From Nocardia gamkensis NBRC 108242 (GTDB lineage: Bacteria; Actinomycetota; Actinomycetes; Mycobacteriales; Mycobacteriaceae): a stretch of 64,000 nt of DNA. This document shows positions 1 to 7,839 of this stretch, in pieces. Within the stretch, counting starts at the first letter, position 1; each line of letters begins with the position of its first letter. Both the position numbers and the translations under genes were made by a program. The stretch spans positions 1-64,000 of the forward strand of contig NZ_BDBM01000023.1 of the NCBI RefSeq assembly GCF_001612985.1. Direction: 5' to 3'. The notes beneath the pieces were generated by a model, which did not search any database, had not been told where the DNA came from, and saw nothing but the letters and a program-made list of their open reading frames with translations.

Positions 1-536
1 CCGCGCCCGCGGCCAAGGCAGCCGAGACCGAGGCTCCCGCGGCCGAGCCGGTCAAGGGGCTGGGTATGAAGGGCGCCGCCAAGGCGCCCGGTGGTGGTCT
101 CGCGATGAAGGGTGCGGCCAAGGCGCCGGGCGCCAAGGCGTCCGCTGCCCCGGCGGCCGAGGCAGCGCCCGAAACCGCCGCCGAACCGGCTGAAGCCGAG
201 TCGGCCGAAACCGGGCCCACCGAGACCAAGCCGACGGTGCCCGCCAAGGGTCTGGCCATGAAGTCCGGCTTCAAGCGGCCCGGCGCCAAGGCCCCCGGTA
301 AGCCTGCCGCGGCTCCCGCGGCGTCGGCCCCGGCGGAGGCGGCTCCCGCCGAACCGGCTTCGACGGAGCAGGCTCCCGCCACGGAGACTCCTGCGGCGCA
401 GGCCGAACCAGCTGCCGAGCCGGAGCAATCCAACGGCGTGAGCGGCAACGGCGCGTCCGAAGCCGCGCCGCCCGCCGCCAAGCCCGGCGGTCTCGGTTTC
501 AAGGCGGGTGCGAAGGCGCCGGGCCGGAAGAACTGA
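1..536 (+). CDS. C-terminal tail of probable Fe-S-binding reductase (5' partial)
   Basis: The reading frame is open from base 3, so the gene begins outside the window and only its last about 177 residues are visible. This part is Ala/Pro/Glu-rich, low complexity, and carries at least four copies of a basic motif of the form GL(G/A)MKxxxKAPG, the last one ending the protein (GLGFKAGAKAPGRKN). I know a similar tail of repeated GLG...GARRPGAKK units in the M. tuberculosis iron-sulfur-binding reductase Rv0338c, which lies beside the aspC homologue Rv0337c. An aspC homologue is also present in this window at 9476-10762. The assignment is therefore inference from tail and neighbourhood; no catalytic domain is visible. 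The tail is probably disordered and positively charged. A strong hairpin follows the stop codon. Confidence 0.55.
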   Translation, partial: APAAKAAETEAPAAEPVKGLGMKGAAKAPGGGLAMKGAAKAPGAKASAAPAAEAAPETAAEPAEAESAETGPTETKPTVPAKGLAMKSGFKRPGAKAPGKPAAAPAASAPAEAAPAEPASTEQAPATETPAAQAEPAAEPEQSNGVSGNGASEAAPPAAKPGGLGFKAGAKAPGRKN

Positions 537-563
537 GCTAAGAGCCAACTCCACACCGAACAT

Positions 564-591
564 CGGCCGGGTCCAGAAATGGACCCGGCCG
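564..591 (+). terminator. Rho-independent terminator hairpin
   Basis: A perfect 11-bp stem (CGGCCGGGTCC at 564-574 pairing with 581-591) encloses a 6-nt loop and lies 28 bases after the stop of the Ala-rich gene. The run after it is only moderately T-rich (gtcgtttc). The first ATG of the downstream PIN-domain frame lies inside the loop. Confidence 0.75.
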
Positions 592-953
592 AGTCGTTTC
601 GGGCTGTCGCCGACTTCGCCGAGGTGACCAGCGCGCCCGGCGCACTTGTCGCCGGTTGTCATCTCACCGCTCTCGAGATCGGTTACTCGGCTCGGTCTCA
701 TGCCGATTACCTAGCCAAGATCGCCGGACAGAAGTCTTTGGTCTGGCTTCCGGTAACGGAAGAAGCGATGGACCGGGCATTGGACGTCCAGGGTCTGCTC
801 GCTGCCCGAGGCGCACATCGCCTGCCGATCCCCGATCTGATCCTCTCTGCGACCGCCGAGGTGCACGGGACGACCGTCCTGCACGTCGACAGCGACTATC
901 AGACGATCGCGGACATCACCGGTCAACCGCACCGGCGGCTCGGGACGAGCTGA
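579..953 (+). pseudogene. Truncated VapC-type PIN-domain toxin
   Basis: The 124-residue frame matches the middle and C-terminal part of VapC ribonucleases: a TALEIGYSAR-like helix, then LPIPDLILSATAEVHGTTVLHVDSDYQTIA, which carries the later acidic residues (D of PDL, D of HVDSDY) of the PIN active site. The N-terminal beta strand with the first catalytic Asp (normally DTS/DSS within the first ten residues) is missing, and it is not encoded upstream, since the frame runs straight back to the previous stop codon. The only ATG sits in a terminator loop. No VapB antitoxin gene is next to it. I read it as a toxin remnant with its 5' end deleted. A minor alternative is translation from the GTG at 624. 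Confidence 0.7.
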
Positions 954-988
954 CGCGGTAACCGGCCGGTACAGCGGACAGCGGAAGT

Positions 989-1026
989 CGGTGCCGGGCC
1001 GGGATGACAGCCCCGGCCCGGCACCG
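989..1026 (-). terminator. Terminator hairpin of acyl-CoA dehydrogenase operon
   Basis: A 15-bp perfect inverted repeat (989-1003 with 1012-1026) ends two bases from the stop codon of the minus-strand acyl-CoA dehydrogenase. It would also stop transcription coming from the VapC remnant. Confidence 0.75.
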
Positions 1027-1028
1027 GA

Positions 1029-2177
1029 CTACGGGCGGGTCAGTGCGGCGTACCGGGCGAGATGTTCGTCGGTGGAGCCGAATTCGTGCTCGACCACGGT
1101 GAGCCGCTTGAAGTAGTGGCCGATGGCCAGCTCTTCGGTCATGCCCATCGCACCGTGCAGTTGCACCGCGTTCTGTCCGATGAAACGCGCCGCCCTGGCG
1201 ACGGTGACCTTCGCCGCCGAGACGGCGCGTGCGCGGTCGTCGGCGGGCGCCCGCAGCGAGTGGACGGCCAGATGTACTGCCGCGACGGCTTGTTCGAGTT
1301 CGATGTACATATCGACCATGCGGTGCTGCAACGCCTGGAAACTGCCGATCGGCTGACCGAACTGCTCGCGCTGTTTGGCGTAGTCGATGGTGTCGGCGAG
1401 CACCTTGCGCATGCAGCCGACCGCCTCGGCGCAGATCGCCGCGGTGGCCTCCGCGATGGTCGGCTCGATGACGGTCCAACCGTCCGACTCCGTGCCCAGC
1501 AACGCGTCGGCGGGCAGGCGCAGGCCGGTGAACACGAGATCGGACGCGGTCCGGTCGTCGATGGTGCGGTAGGAATGCACCTCGACTCCGGCGGGCGGAT
1601 CGGACGCGTCGAATTCGAGCCGGAACAGCGAGATGCCCGCCTTGTCGCGCCGTTCGCCGGAGGTGCGCGCGGTGATCAGCAGATCGGTGGCCAGCGGGGC
1701 GCCGGTCACCACGGTCTTCGCACCGTCGAGCACCCAGGCGTCGCCGTCGCGGCGGGCGGTGGTCGACACGTCGTGCAGCGCGTGCCCCGACGTCGGTTCC
1801 AGCGCGGCGAACGCGATGAGCGCGTCACCGGACACGATCCGGCGCAGCACGGCGTCGGCCTGCTCCCCGCCGGACCGCTCGAGCAGTCCGGCGCCGATCA
1901 CGACGGTGTCCACGAACGGCTCGACCACCAGTGCCCGGCCGAGTTCCTCGGCGATCACCATGAGTTCGACGGGGCCGCCGCCGGTGCCGTCCACCCGCTC
2001 GGGCAGCGTCGCGCCGAGAATGCCCAGTTCGTCGGCGAATCCGCGCCAGACGGCGGGCTGCCAGCCCGACTCCGATTTCGCCGCGGCGCGGCTCTTCTCC
2101 AAGTCGTAGCGGGCGCCGAGGTATCCGGCGATCGCGGAGCGGAGCATTTCCTGCTCGTCGGTAAGCGTGAAGTCCAT
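1029..2177 (-). CDS. Acyl-CoA dehydrogenase, small-subunit type (FadE)
   Basis: A 382-aa flavoprotein of the acyl-CoA dehydrogenase family, starting MDFTLTDEQEMLRSAIAGYL. It keeps the family fold (N-terminal helices, middle beta domain, C-terminal helical domain with QREQFGQPIGSFQALQHRMVDM) but lacks the C-terminal Y-x-G-(S/T)-N-E-(I/V)-Q motif; it ends in HYFKRLTVVEHEFGSTDEHL. That pattern is typical of the second subunit of heteromeric dehydrogenases such as the pimeloyl-CoA dehydrogenase small subunit and the mycobacterial FadE28/FadE29 pairs. Its ATG shares one base with the stop codon of the upstream FadE (TGATG), so the two are translationally coupled and probably form one alpha2beta2 enzyme. 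The acyl substrate cannot be told from sequence. Confidence 0.9.
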   Translation of the reverse strand: MDFTLTDEQEMLRSAIAGYLGARYDLEKSRAAAKSESGWQPAVWRGFADELGILGATLPERVDGTGGGPVELMVIAEELGRALVVEPFVDTVVIGAGLLERSGGEQADAVLRRIVSGDALIAFAALEPTSGHALHDVSTTARRDGDAWVLDGAKTVVTGAPLATDLLITARTSGERRDKAGISLFRLEFDASDPPAGVEVHSYRTIDDRTASDLVFTGLRLPADALLGTESDGWTVIEPTIAEATAAICAEAVGCMRKVLADTIDYAKQREQFGQPIGSFQALQHRMVDMYIELEQAVAAVHLAVHSLRAPADDRARAVSAAKVTVARAARFIGQNAVQLHGAMGMTEELAIGHYFKRLTVVEHEFGSTDEHLARYAALTRP

Positions 2178-3406
2178 CAGAGCCCCAATGCTGCTTTGGC
2201 GAGGATGTTTCGCTGAATCTCGTTGCTGCCCGCGTAGATCGAGCCCGCTCGGTCGTTGAAGTACTTCAGCGGCGCGACGGCCTGCCAGTCCGCGCCGCTG
2301 TGGTAACCGTCGGCAGGCGGCGTGAACTGGGCGATCGGCCCGCCCGGCTCGGTGGCGTGCGGCTGGTAGACGCGACCGCGCGGTCCCGCGGCTTCCAGCG
2401 CCAGCTCGGTGAGTTTCTGGCTGAGTTCGGTGCCGAGGATCTTGAGTATGGAGGACGCCGGCCCCGGATTCTTGCCCTGCGCCATCGCGGAGAGGGTGCG
2501 GTACTCCAGGACTTCGAGCACCTCGGTGCGGATTCGCAGGTCCGCCAGCTTCGCCGCGAACGCGCGGTCGTCGATCAGCGGGTTGCCGTCCGGGCCGGGC
2601 TGCTGGGCGGCATTGACGGCGATGTCCCGGGCCATGACCTGGAGCCAGGGCGCCGCCGCTCCGCCGCGCTCGTGCACCAGCAGATACTTCGCGACGGTCC
2701 ACCCGTCATCGATCCGGCCGAGCACATTGGTCTTGGGCACCCGCACGTTGTCGAAGAAGACCTGGTTCTGCACCTGCTCACCCGAGGTCATCACCAACGG
2801 CCGGATCTCGATGCCCGGCGCGGTCATGTCGATCAGCAGGAACGTGATGCCCTGCTGCTTCTTACCCGTGCGCGAGGTGCGCACCAGGCAGAAGATCCAA
2901 TTCGCCTCGGTGGCGTGGGTGGTCCAGATCTTGCTGCCGGTGCACACGAAATCCTCGCCGTCGTCGACGGCGGCCATAGACAGCGCGGCCAGGTCGGATC
3001 CGGCCTCGGGTTCGGAGTAGCCCTGGCAGAAGAAGACCTCGCCGGTGAGGATGCGCGGCAGATAGAACGCCTTCTGTTCCTCGGTGCCGAACGCGATGAT
3101 CGCGGGCGCCACCATCCTGATGCCCATCGGCGACAGCGCGGGCGCGCCGGCCAGCGCCGATTCCCGCTGGAAGATGTAGTGCTGGGTCAGGCTCCAGTCG
3201 CATCCGCCGTGTTCCACCGGCCAGGCGGGCGCCGCCCAGCCGCGCTCATGGAGGATGTGCTGCCATTCCATGCTCGCCTCGTGGTCGGGATACACGCTCG
3301 TCGCCAAGCGCCCGGCCCGCCGCAATTCCGGCGTCAGCTTCGCGGCGAGGAATTCCCGCACCTCGTCCCGAAACGCCAGATCCCCCGCTGACCAGTCGTA
3401 TTCCAT
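2177..3406 (-). CDS. Acyl-CoA dehydrogenase, large-subunit type (FadE)
   Basis: A 409-aa acyl-CoA dehydrogenase and first gene of a two-gene operon. The FAD/substrate motif YSEPEAGSDLA is at residues 130-140, a WTTHA flavin-contact motif follows at about 165, and the C-terminus carries YAGSNEIQRNILAKAALGL. The residue before GSN is Ala rather than the Glu of short/medium-chain enzymes, so the catalytic Glu must sit elsewhere, as in isovaleryl-type and heteromeric FadE enzymes. The start ATG follows GGGAGGGCAG, a good ribosome site. It oxidises an acyl-CoA to the 2-enoyl-CoA with electron-transfer flavoprotein as acceptor. It pairs with the 382-aa subunit encoded immediately downstream. Confidence 0.92.
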   Translation of the reverse strand: MEYDWSAGDLAFRDEVREFLAAKLTPELRRAGRLATSVYPDHEASMEWQHILHERGWAAPAWPVEHGGCDWSLTQHYIFQRESALAGAPALSPMGIRMVAPAIIAFGTEEQKAFYLPRILTGEVFFCQGYSEPEAGSDLAALSMAAVDDGEDFVCTGSKIWTTHATEANWIFCLVRTSRTGKKQQGITFLLIDMTAPGIEIRPLVMTSGEQVQNQVFFDNVRVPKTNVLGRIDDGWTVAKYLLVHERGGAAAPWLQVMARDIAVNAAQQPGPDGNPLIDDRAFAAKLADLRIRTEVLEVLEYRTLSAMAQGKNPGPASSILKILGTELSQKLTELALEAAGPRGRVYQPHATEPGGPIAQFTPPADGYHSGADWQAVAPLKYFNDRAGSIYAGSNEIQRNILAKAALGL

Positions 3407-3601
3407 CTGCCCTCCCAGAGGGTGTGCACCGTTGCTTCCGTGGCGAATATCCCGCCACCACGAGACAGAATGTACGGCCGCTTCTCTCAGCGAGTCAAAC
3501 TGACGTCACACGCCCGCAGATTACCGGCGGAGGTGCGGCGAGCGCCGCCGAGAGCCGGGCCCGCATCACGGACCCGGCTACCCATGGGCACACCTGGAGC
3601 G

Positions 3602-4132
3602 TCAGCCGCAGGAACTCGGTTCACCGATCTTGACCACCGACAGCACCGCCTCACCTTCGCCGATCAACGATCCCGGCGCGGGCGCCTGCGCCACCACGAT
3701 CCAGTTCCGGTCCCGCACCTGCATGCGCCCCTTCCCGGTCGCGTCCTTGGATCGGGAGAAGAAGACACCGGCCGCCTGGATCGTGTCCTGCGCATCCTGC
3801 AAGTTCATGCACACGACGTTCGGCATAGGGGCGCGGGGAGCCGCCGGTTGTGATGCCTGCACGGGAGCAGGCATCGGTGCCGCGGGAGCGGCAGGCACCG
3901 CCGCAGCGGATGTCGACGAGGCGACCACAGCGCTTCGACCGGCCGGAGTCGCGGAGGTTCGTTGCGACGTCGAGTGGTCCTTGCCGTTACCACCGACAGC
4001 ACTGCCGATCGCGGCCAGTGCCAGCAGCCCGCCAAGGACGGCCGCCACCCAAACCCATAGCGGCGTCCGCTTCTTCTGTGGCTGCTGCCCGATAGGCGGA
4101 CCGTACGCGTTCGGCGGTGGCGGATATGTCAT
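3602..4132 (-). CDS. Membrane-anchored PASTA-domain protein
   Basis: A 176-aa protein: a proline-rich cytoplasmic start (MTYPPPPNAYGPPIGQQ), one membrane helix (WVWVAAVLGGLLALAAIGSA, about residues 25-44), a long Ala/Pro/Ser linker, and one C-terminal PASTA-like domain beginning MPNVVCMNLQDAQDTIQAAG with the typical QAPAPGSLIGEGEAVLSVVK end. PASTA domains bind muropeptides or beta-lactams, but no kinase domain is present here. The chosen ATG at 4132 has AGGGAA eight bases upstream; a more upstream in-frame ATG at 4153 lacks one. Two Cys (in NVVCMNL and the last SSCG) could form a disulfide outside the cell. Monocistronic by spacing. The exact role is unknown. Confidence 0.8.
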   Translation of the reverse strand: MTYPPPPNAYGPPIGQQPQKKRTPLWVWVAAVLGGLLALAAIGSAVGGNGKDHSTSQRTSATPAGRSAVVASSTSAAAVPAAPAAPMPAPVQASQPAAPRAPMPNVVCMNLQDAQDTIQAAGVFFSRSKDATGKGRMQVRDRNWIVVAQAPAPGSLIGEGEAVLSVVKIGEPSSCG

Positions 4133-4257
4133 CGGCAGTTCCCTTGCTCTCATCCGTTTTCACGCACCGGGGTCGATGCGCACGGGCATCACATCGAGAC
4201 GTCGATCACATTTGTTACTGATTTGCTATAAATCTAGGTGGGAGCAGGACGAAGCGG

Positions 4258-4797
4258 TCAGCAATCCTCGAAGAAGGCCTTCGCGAAGCCCACCGACTGG
4301 TAGGCGTAGTCGTAAGCCCAGCGTGGGGGGGAGAGGTCGGGTTCGGGGTCGGTGAAGAGGAGTTCTCCGTCCCAGCACTTCCGCAGGATGTAACGGGCGC
4401 GGGAGATGTGGGGAGTGAAGGTGACGACGATGACTCGGCGCCAGTTGTTGGCGCGGGCGAGGCGGGCCAGTTCACGGCCCTCGCCGCGAGTGGTGCGCGG
4501 CGACGGGTCGAAGCACAGGACCTCGAAGCTGTAGCCGCCGTGGCAGATCCGGTTCAGCACGGCGCTGTTGTCGTAGGGATCGGAGAACACCACGCGCGGC
4601 GCGTACCCCTCGCGCGCCAGGCGCAGGCCCAACTGTTCACGGCCGTCGTGCGCCCCGCCCAAGACGAGAACGGCATCCGCCGGAGCGGGCGGGTCGGTGC
4701 GCGGACGCACGTACACCGGCCACAGCGCGACCGTCGCGACGACCACCGCCAGACCGGCGCCGAGCACGGTCCAGGCCCATCGATGACGTCGCACCAC
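4258..4797 (-). CDS. YdcF/ElyC-like DUF218 membrane protein
   Basis: About 179 aa: one N-terminal membrane helix (WTVLGAGLAVVVATVALWPVYV) followed by a DUF218 domain starting PADAVLVLGGAHDGREQLGLRLAREGYAPRVVFS, with the conserved second half RTTRGEGRELARLARANNWRRVIVVT. Family members (ElyC, SanA, YdcF) act at the envelope and affect polysaccharide or peptidoglycan precursor metabolism; the biochemical activity is not established. The GTG codons at 4797/4794 directly precede RRHRWAW and give a sensible helix start; a longer frame beginning at 4917 would run into the promoter zone of the divergent ugd gene. A link to the neighbouring UDP-glucose dehydrogenase in surface polysaccharide synthesis is plausible inference. 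Confidence 0.78.
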   Translation of the reverse strand: MVRRHRWAWTVLGAGLAVVVATVALWPVYVRPRTDPPAPADAVLVLGGAHDGREQLGLRLAREGYAPRVVFSDPYDNSAVLNRICHGGYSFEVLCFDPSPRTTRGEGRELARLARANNWRRVIVVTFTPHISRARYILRKCWDGELLFTDPEPDLSPPRWAYDYAYQSVGFAKAFFEDC

Positions 4798-4939
4798 GCC
4801 GATGCTAGCGGGGCCACGACTACCGTTGTGCCAGGTCAGGGCACCCGGTCCGGCGCCGTCGCCGCATGTACATCTGCTGTTGCCCCGACCCTTGCCTCGC
4901 TGACGTGGCGTGGCCACCGGCGGGGCTTACCAATCGATC

Positions 4940-6262
4940 ATGCGATGCACAGTCTTCGGAACCGGGTATCTCGGGGCAACGCACGCGGCGTGCATGGCCG
5001 AACTCGGGCACGACGTCATCGGAGTGGACGTGGACCCGGGCAAGGTCGCGAAGCTGTCCGACGGAGTGGTGCCGTTCTACGAACCGGGCCTGGAGGGTGT
5101 GCTGCGCCGCAACCTCGATGCGGGCCGCCTGCGGTTCACCACCTCCTACGCCGAGGCGGCGGCGCACGCGGAGGTGCACTTCCTCGGCGTGGGCACCCCG
5201 CAGAAGAAGGGTGAGTACGCCGCCGACCTGAAGTACGTGCACGCGGTGGTCGACACGCTCGCCCCGCTGCTGGAACGCCCCTCGGTGATCATCGGCAAGT
5301 CCACGGTCCCGGTCGGCACGGCGGCCGCGCTCGGATCGCGCGCCCGCGCACTGAGTTCCACCGACATCGAGGTGGCCTGGAATCCGGAGTTCCTCCGGGA
5401 AGGCTTCGCGGTCAAGGACACCTTGCGGCCGGACCGGCTGGTTCTCGGCGTCGACCGGGAACGCGCCGCCGCAGGATGGGTGGAAGACCTGGTACGCGAG
5501 ATGTACGCCGACCTGATCACCGCCGAGGTGCCGTTCTTGCTGACCGACCTGGCCACAGCGGAATTGGTGAAGGTATCGGCGAACGCCTTCCTGGCGACGA
5601 AGATTTCGTTCATCAACGCGGTGTCGGAGGTGTGCGAAGCGACCGGCGCCGACGTGACGATGCTGGCCGACGCACTCGGCTACGACGCGCGCATCGGCCG
5701 CCGATTCCTCAACGCGGGCCTCGGCTTCGGCGGCGGGTGTCTGCCGAAGGACATCCGCGCGTTCATGGCCCGCTCCGGTGAGCTCGGCGCCGATCACGCC
5801 GTCGCCTTCCTGCGCGAGGTGGACAACATCAATATGCGCCGCCGCACCAAGGTGGTCGACATGGCCGCCCGCGCCTGCGGCGGCTCGCTGCTCGGGGCCA
5901 ACGTCGCGGTGCTCGGCGCGGCGTTCAAACCGGAATCCGACGACGTCCGCGACTCCCCCGCGCTGAATGTGGCCGGCATGATCCAACTGCACGGGGCGGT
6001 GGTGACCGTCTACGACCCCAAGGCTCTGGAGAATTCGCGCCGCGTGTTCCCCACCCTCAACTACGCGACCTCGGTCGCCGAGGCGTGCGAACGCGCCGAC
6101 GTGGTGCTCGTGCTCACCGAGTGGGACGAATTCACCGCCCTGCGCCCGCGGGATCTGGAGGGCGTGGTGCGCGCCCGCTCGATTATCGACGGCCGGAACT
6201 GTCTCAATCGTGCCACGTGGAGAGCAGCCGGATGGGTGTACGCGGGACTCGGTACACCGTAG
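4940..6262 (+). CDS. ugd: UDP-glucose 6-dehydrogenase
   Basis: A 440-aa enzyme oxidising UDP-glucose to UDP-glucuronate with two NAD+, supplying glucuronic acid for surface glycans. The Rossmann motif GTGYLG is at residues 7-12, NPEFLREG at 148-155, Lys211 in LVKVSANAFLATKISF, and the catalytic Cys267 in FGGGCLPKD. The start is set at 4940 because family members begin MRCTVFGTGYLG; an upstream in-frame ATG at 4910 adds ten unrelated residues. It corresponds to M. tuberculosis UdgA (Rv0322), which lies next to dcd (Rv0321); here dcd is about 6.7 kb away on the opposite strand. It stands alone between a divergent DUF218 gene and an Hsp70-like gene. Confidence 0.95.
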   Translation: MRCTVFGTGYLGATHAACMAELGHDVIGVDVDPGKVAKLSDGVVPFYEPGLEGVLRRNLDAGRLRFTTSYAEAAAHAEVHFLGVGTPQKKGEYAADLKYVHAVVDTLAPLLERPSVIIGKSTVPVGTAAALGSRARALSSTDIEVAWNPEFLREGFAVKDTLRPDRLVLGVDRERAAAGWVEDLVREMYADLITAEVPFLLTDLATAELVKVSANAFLATKISFINAVSEVCEATGADVTMLADALGYDARIGRRFLNAGLGFGGGCLPKDIRAFMARSGELGADHAVAFLREVDNINMRRRTKVVDMAARACGGSLLGANVAVLGAAFKPESDDVRDSPALNVAGMIQLHGAVVTVYDPKALENSRRVFPTLNYATSVAEACERADVVLVLTEWDEFTALRPRDLEGVVRARSIIDGRNCLNRATWRAAGWVYAGLGTP

Positions 6263-6412
6263 AGTTGCGGGGCGAGGCGGGCTACTGCCAGACAGACGAC
6301 CAGTCCGCCCTAAGCACAGCTGATCGCCGGCGGTAGGGTCCGTCCAGCGGGCCTCCGCCGACGGACGGCGCAGGCTCGCATGTCGTGCAGTGTGAAACGA
6401 GATGGGCAGCTG

Positions 6413-7720
6413 ATGAGTTCGGTACTGGGAGTTTCGGTGGGGGCCGGCACTGTCCGCATGGCGCGACCACACGCCGACAACCCCCACGGACATGTCTCCC
6501 CGCATTCCTTCGATCTGCAGACCATTCCGGTTGTCGACCAGAGCGTGGAAGAGCTGGCTGCCGAAGCCATCGGCGTCACCCTGGAAGCCACGCCGGGGAT
6601 CGGCGCCACCGCGATCGCCTACCGCAGTGAGCAGCACGCCCGCGCCATTCGCGCGGCCATGGCGCGGCAGCAGCTGACCAATTACGAACTCGTGCCGGAG
6701 ATCGCGGCGGCACTCGAGTTCGCGCAGGCCACCGGCGATATCCGGGGCATCTCCTCGCTGGTCGTCTACGACCTGGGCAGCTCGGGCCTGACGGTGAGCG
6801 TGGTCGACACCCACTCCCGCGAGGTGCGCCACAGCGAGCGCACCAGCGACATCAGCGGCGACTATCTCGACTCGTTGATTCGCGAGCAGCAGATCGCCTC
6901 CGGGCGGATCGCGCATCCGCCGAACGCCGCGGGCCTGGCCGCCCTGGACGGGCTGTGCCGGGAGGCGAAGGAGCAGCTGACCAGCAACACCGCGGTGGCG
7001 CTGCCGAGCGAGCAGGGGCTGGTCCTGCTCGCGCAGGAGAACTTCGAATCGTTGATCATGCTGGCGATCGAGTCCTCGGCGCGGATGGCACGCGACGTGA
7101 TCGTGCGCTCGGACCGCCCCGTGCACGGTGTGCTGGCCATCGGCGGTTGCGCCCGGATCCCGTTGGTGGCCAAGGTGCTCGAACGCTGGATGGGCGTGCC
7201 CGTCATCGTGCCGGACAGCCCGGAGACCGTGATGGCCCGCGGCGCCGCGCTGCTGGCCAGACCGGTGCGCAAGGAGACTCCCGCCGCGAGCGCCGCCCTG
7301 GACGACGAGCTGTCGCCCGCCTGGTTGGCCGCCCCCGCCCAGCGTGGCAAACGTGAGATCAGCGGGGCCGTGCTGACGGTCAGCGCGCTGGCCGTGGTCG
7401 CCGCGATCGGGCTCGGCCTCGGGTACGGACCGCAGGTGCTGGAACGGGATTCGCACACCAGCGAGGGCTCGCCGTCGTTGTCGCCGACCACCGCACCGCG
7501 CACGACCAGCTTGGACCCGCAGATCGCCGTCGCGCCGGGTACCACGGAGTCGCCCGCCCACGAGTCGGTCGCCGCGCCGCCGCCGAACCGGCGGCAGACC
7601 ACCAGCGAGGCGCCGCCGACGCCCGGCCCGAACACCATCGTGGTGCCCGGCCTTCCGCCGATCGTGGTCCCCACGATCCCGCCGGAGGTCTTCCCCTTCC
7701 CTCCCCCACCGCCCCGCTGA
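6413..7720 (+). CDS. Hsp70-like ATPase-domain protein with membrane anchor and proline-rich exterior
   Basis: A 435-aa protein. The first about 290 residues resemble the actin/Hsp70 nucleotide-binding fold: VLGVSVGAG phosphate loop, an ATAIAYRSEQHA strand, LVVYDLGSSGLTVSVVD, LDGLCREAKEQLTS, and GVLAIGGCARIPLVAKVLERWMGVPV followed by ARGAALLA. There is no DnaK peptide-binding domain. Instead a single membrane helix (ISGAVLTVSALAVVAAIGLGLGYG) leads to a Ser/Thr/Pro-rich extracellular tail ending PFPPPPPR. Such membrane-tethered Hsp70-like proteins are common in Nocardia and Rhodococcus, but their role is unknown; cell-envelope stress sensing is a guess. The start at 6413 gives MSSVLGVSVG; an in-frame ATG at 6380 is possible. 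Confidence 0.8.
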   Translation: MSSVLGVSVGAGTVRMARPHADNPHGHVSPHSFDLQTIPVVDQSVEELAAEAIGVTLEATPGIGATAIAYRSEQHARAIRAAMARQQLTNYELVPEIAAALEFAQATGDIRGISSLVVYDLGSSGLTVSVVDTHSREVRHSERTSDISGDYLDSLIREQQIASGRIAHPPNAAGLAALDGLCREAKEQLTSNTAVALPSEQGLVLLAQENFESLIMLAIESSARMARDVIVRSDRPVHGVLAIGGCARIPLVAKVLERWMGVPVIVPDSPETVMARGAALLARPVRKETPAASAALDDELSPAWLAAPAQRGKREISGAVLTVSALAVVAAIGLGLGYGPQVLERDSHTSEGSPSLSPTTAPRTTSLDPQIAVAPGTTESPAHESVAAPPPNRRQTTSEAPPTPGPNTIVVPGLPPIVVPTIPPEVFPFPPPPPR

Positions 7721-7744
7721 GCGAGCGATCGCGCGACTGGGGGC

Positions 7745-7839
7745 GCGGTGAAATCAGACCCTGACGTGCCGGACTCCGCGACGACGCGGCGGCGGTGAAG
7801 TTCAGTCCCTGGCGTGCCGGGCTCGGCGCGGACGCGGGG
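7745..7839 (+). repeat. Tandem imperfect repeat of about 47 bp covering the 3' end of the YibE/F gene
   Basis: Unit 1 is 7745-7791 and unit 2 is 7792-7839; both begin GCGGTGAA and share CCTG(g/a)CGTGCCGG(g/a)CTC and GACGCGG, and a third GCGGTG follows at 7840. Unit 2 holds the stop codon and last dozen codons of the minus-strand YibE/F gene, so the intergenic unit looks like a diverged duplicate of the gene end. Confidence 0.7.
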
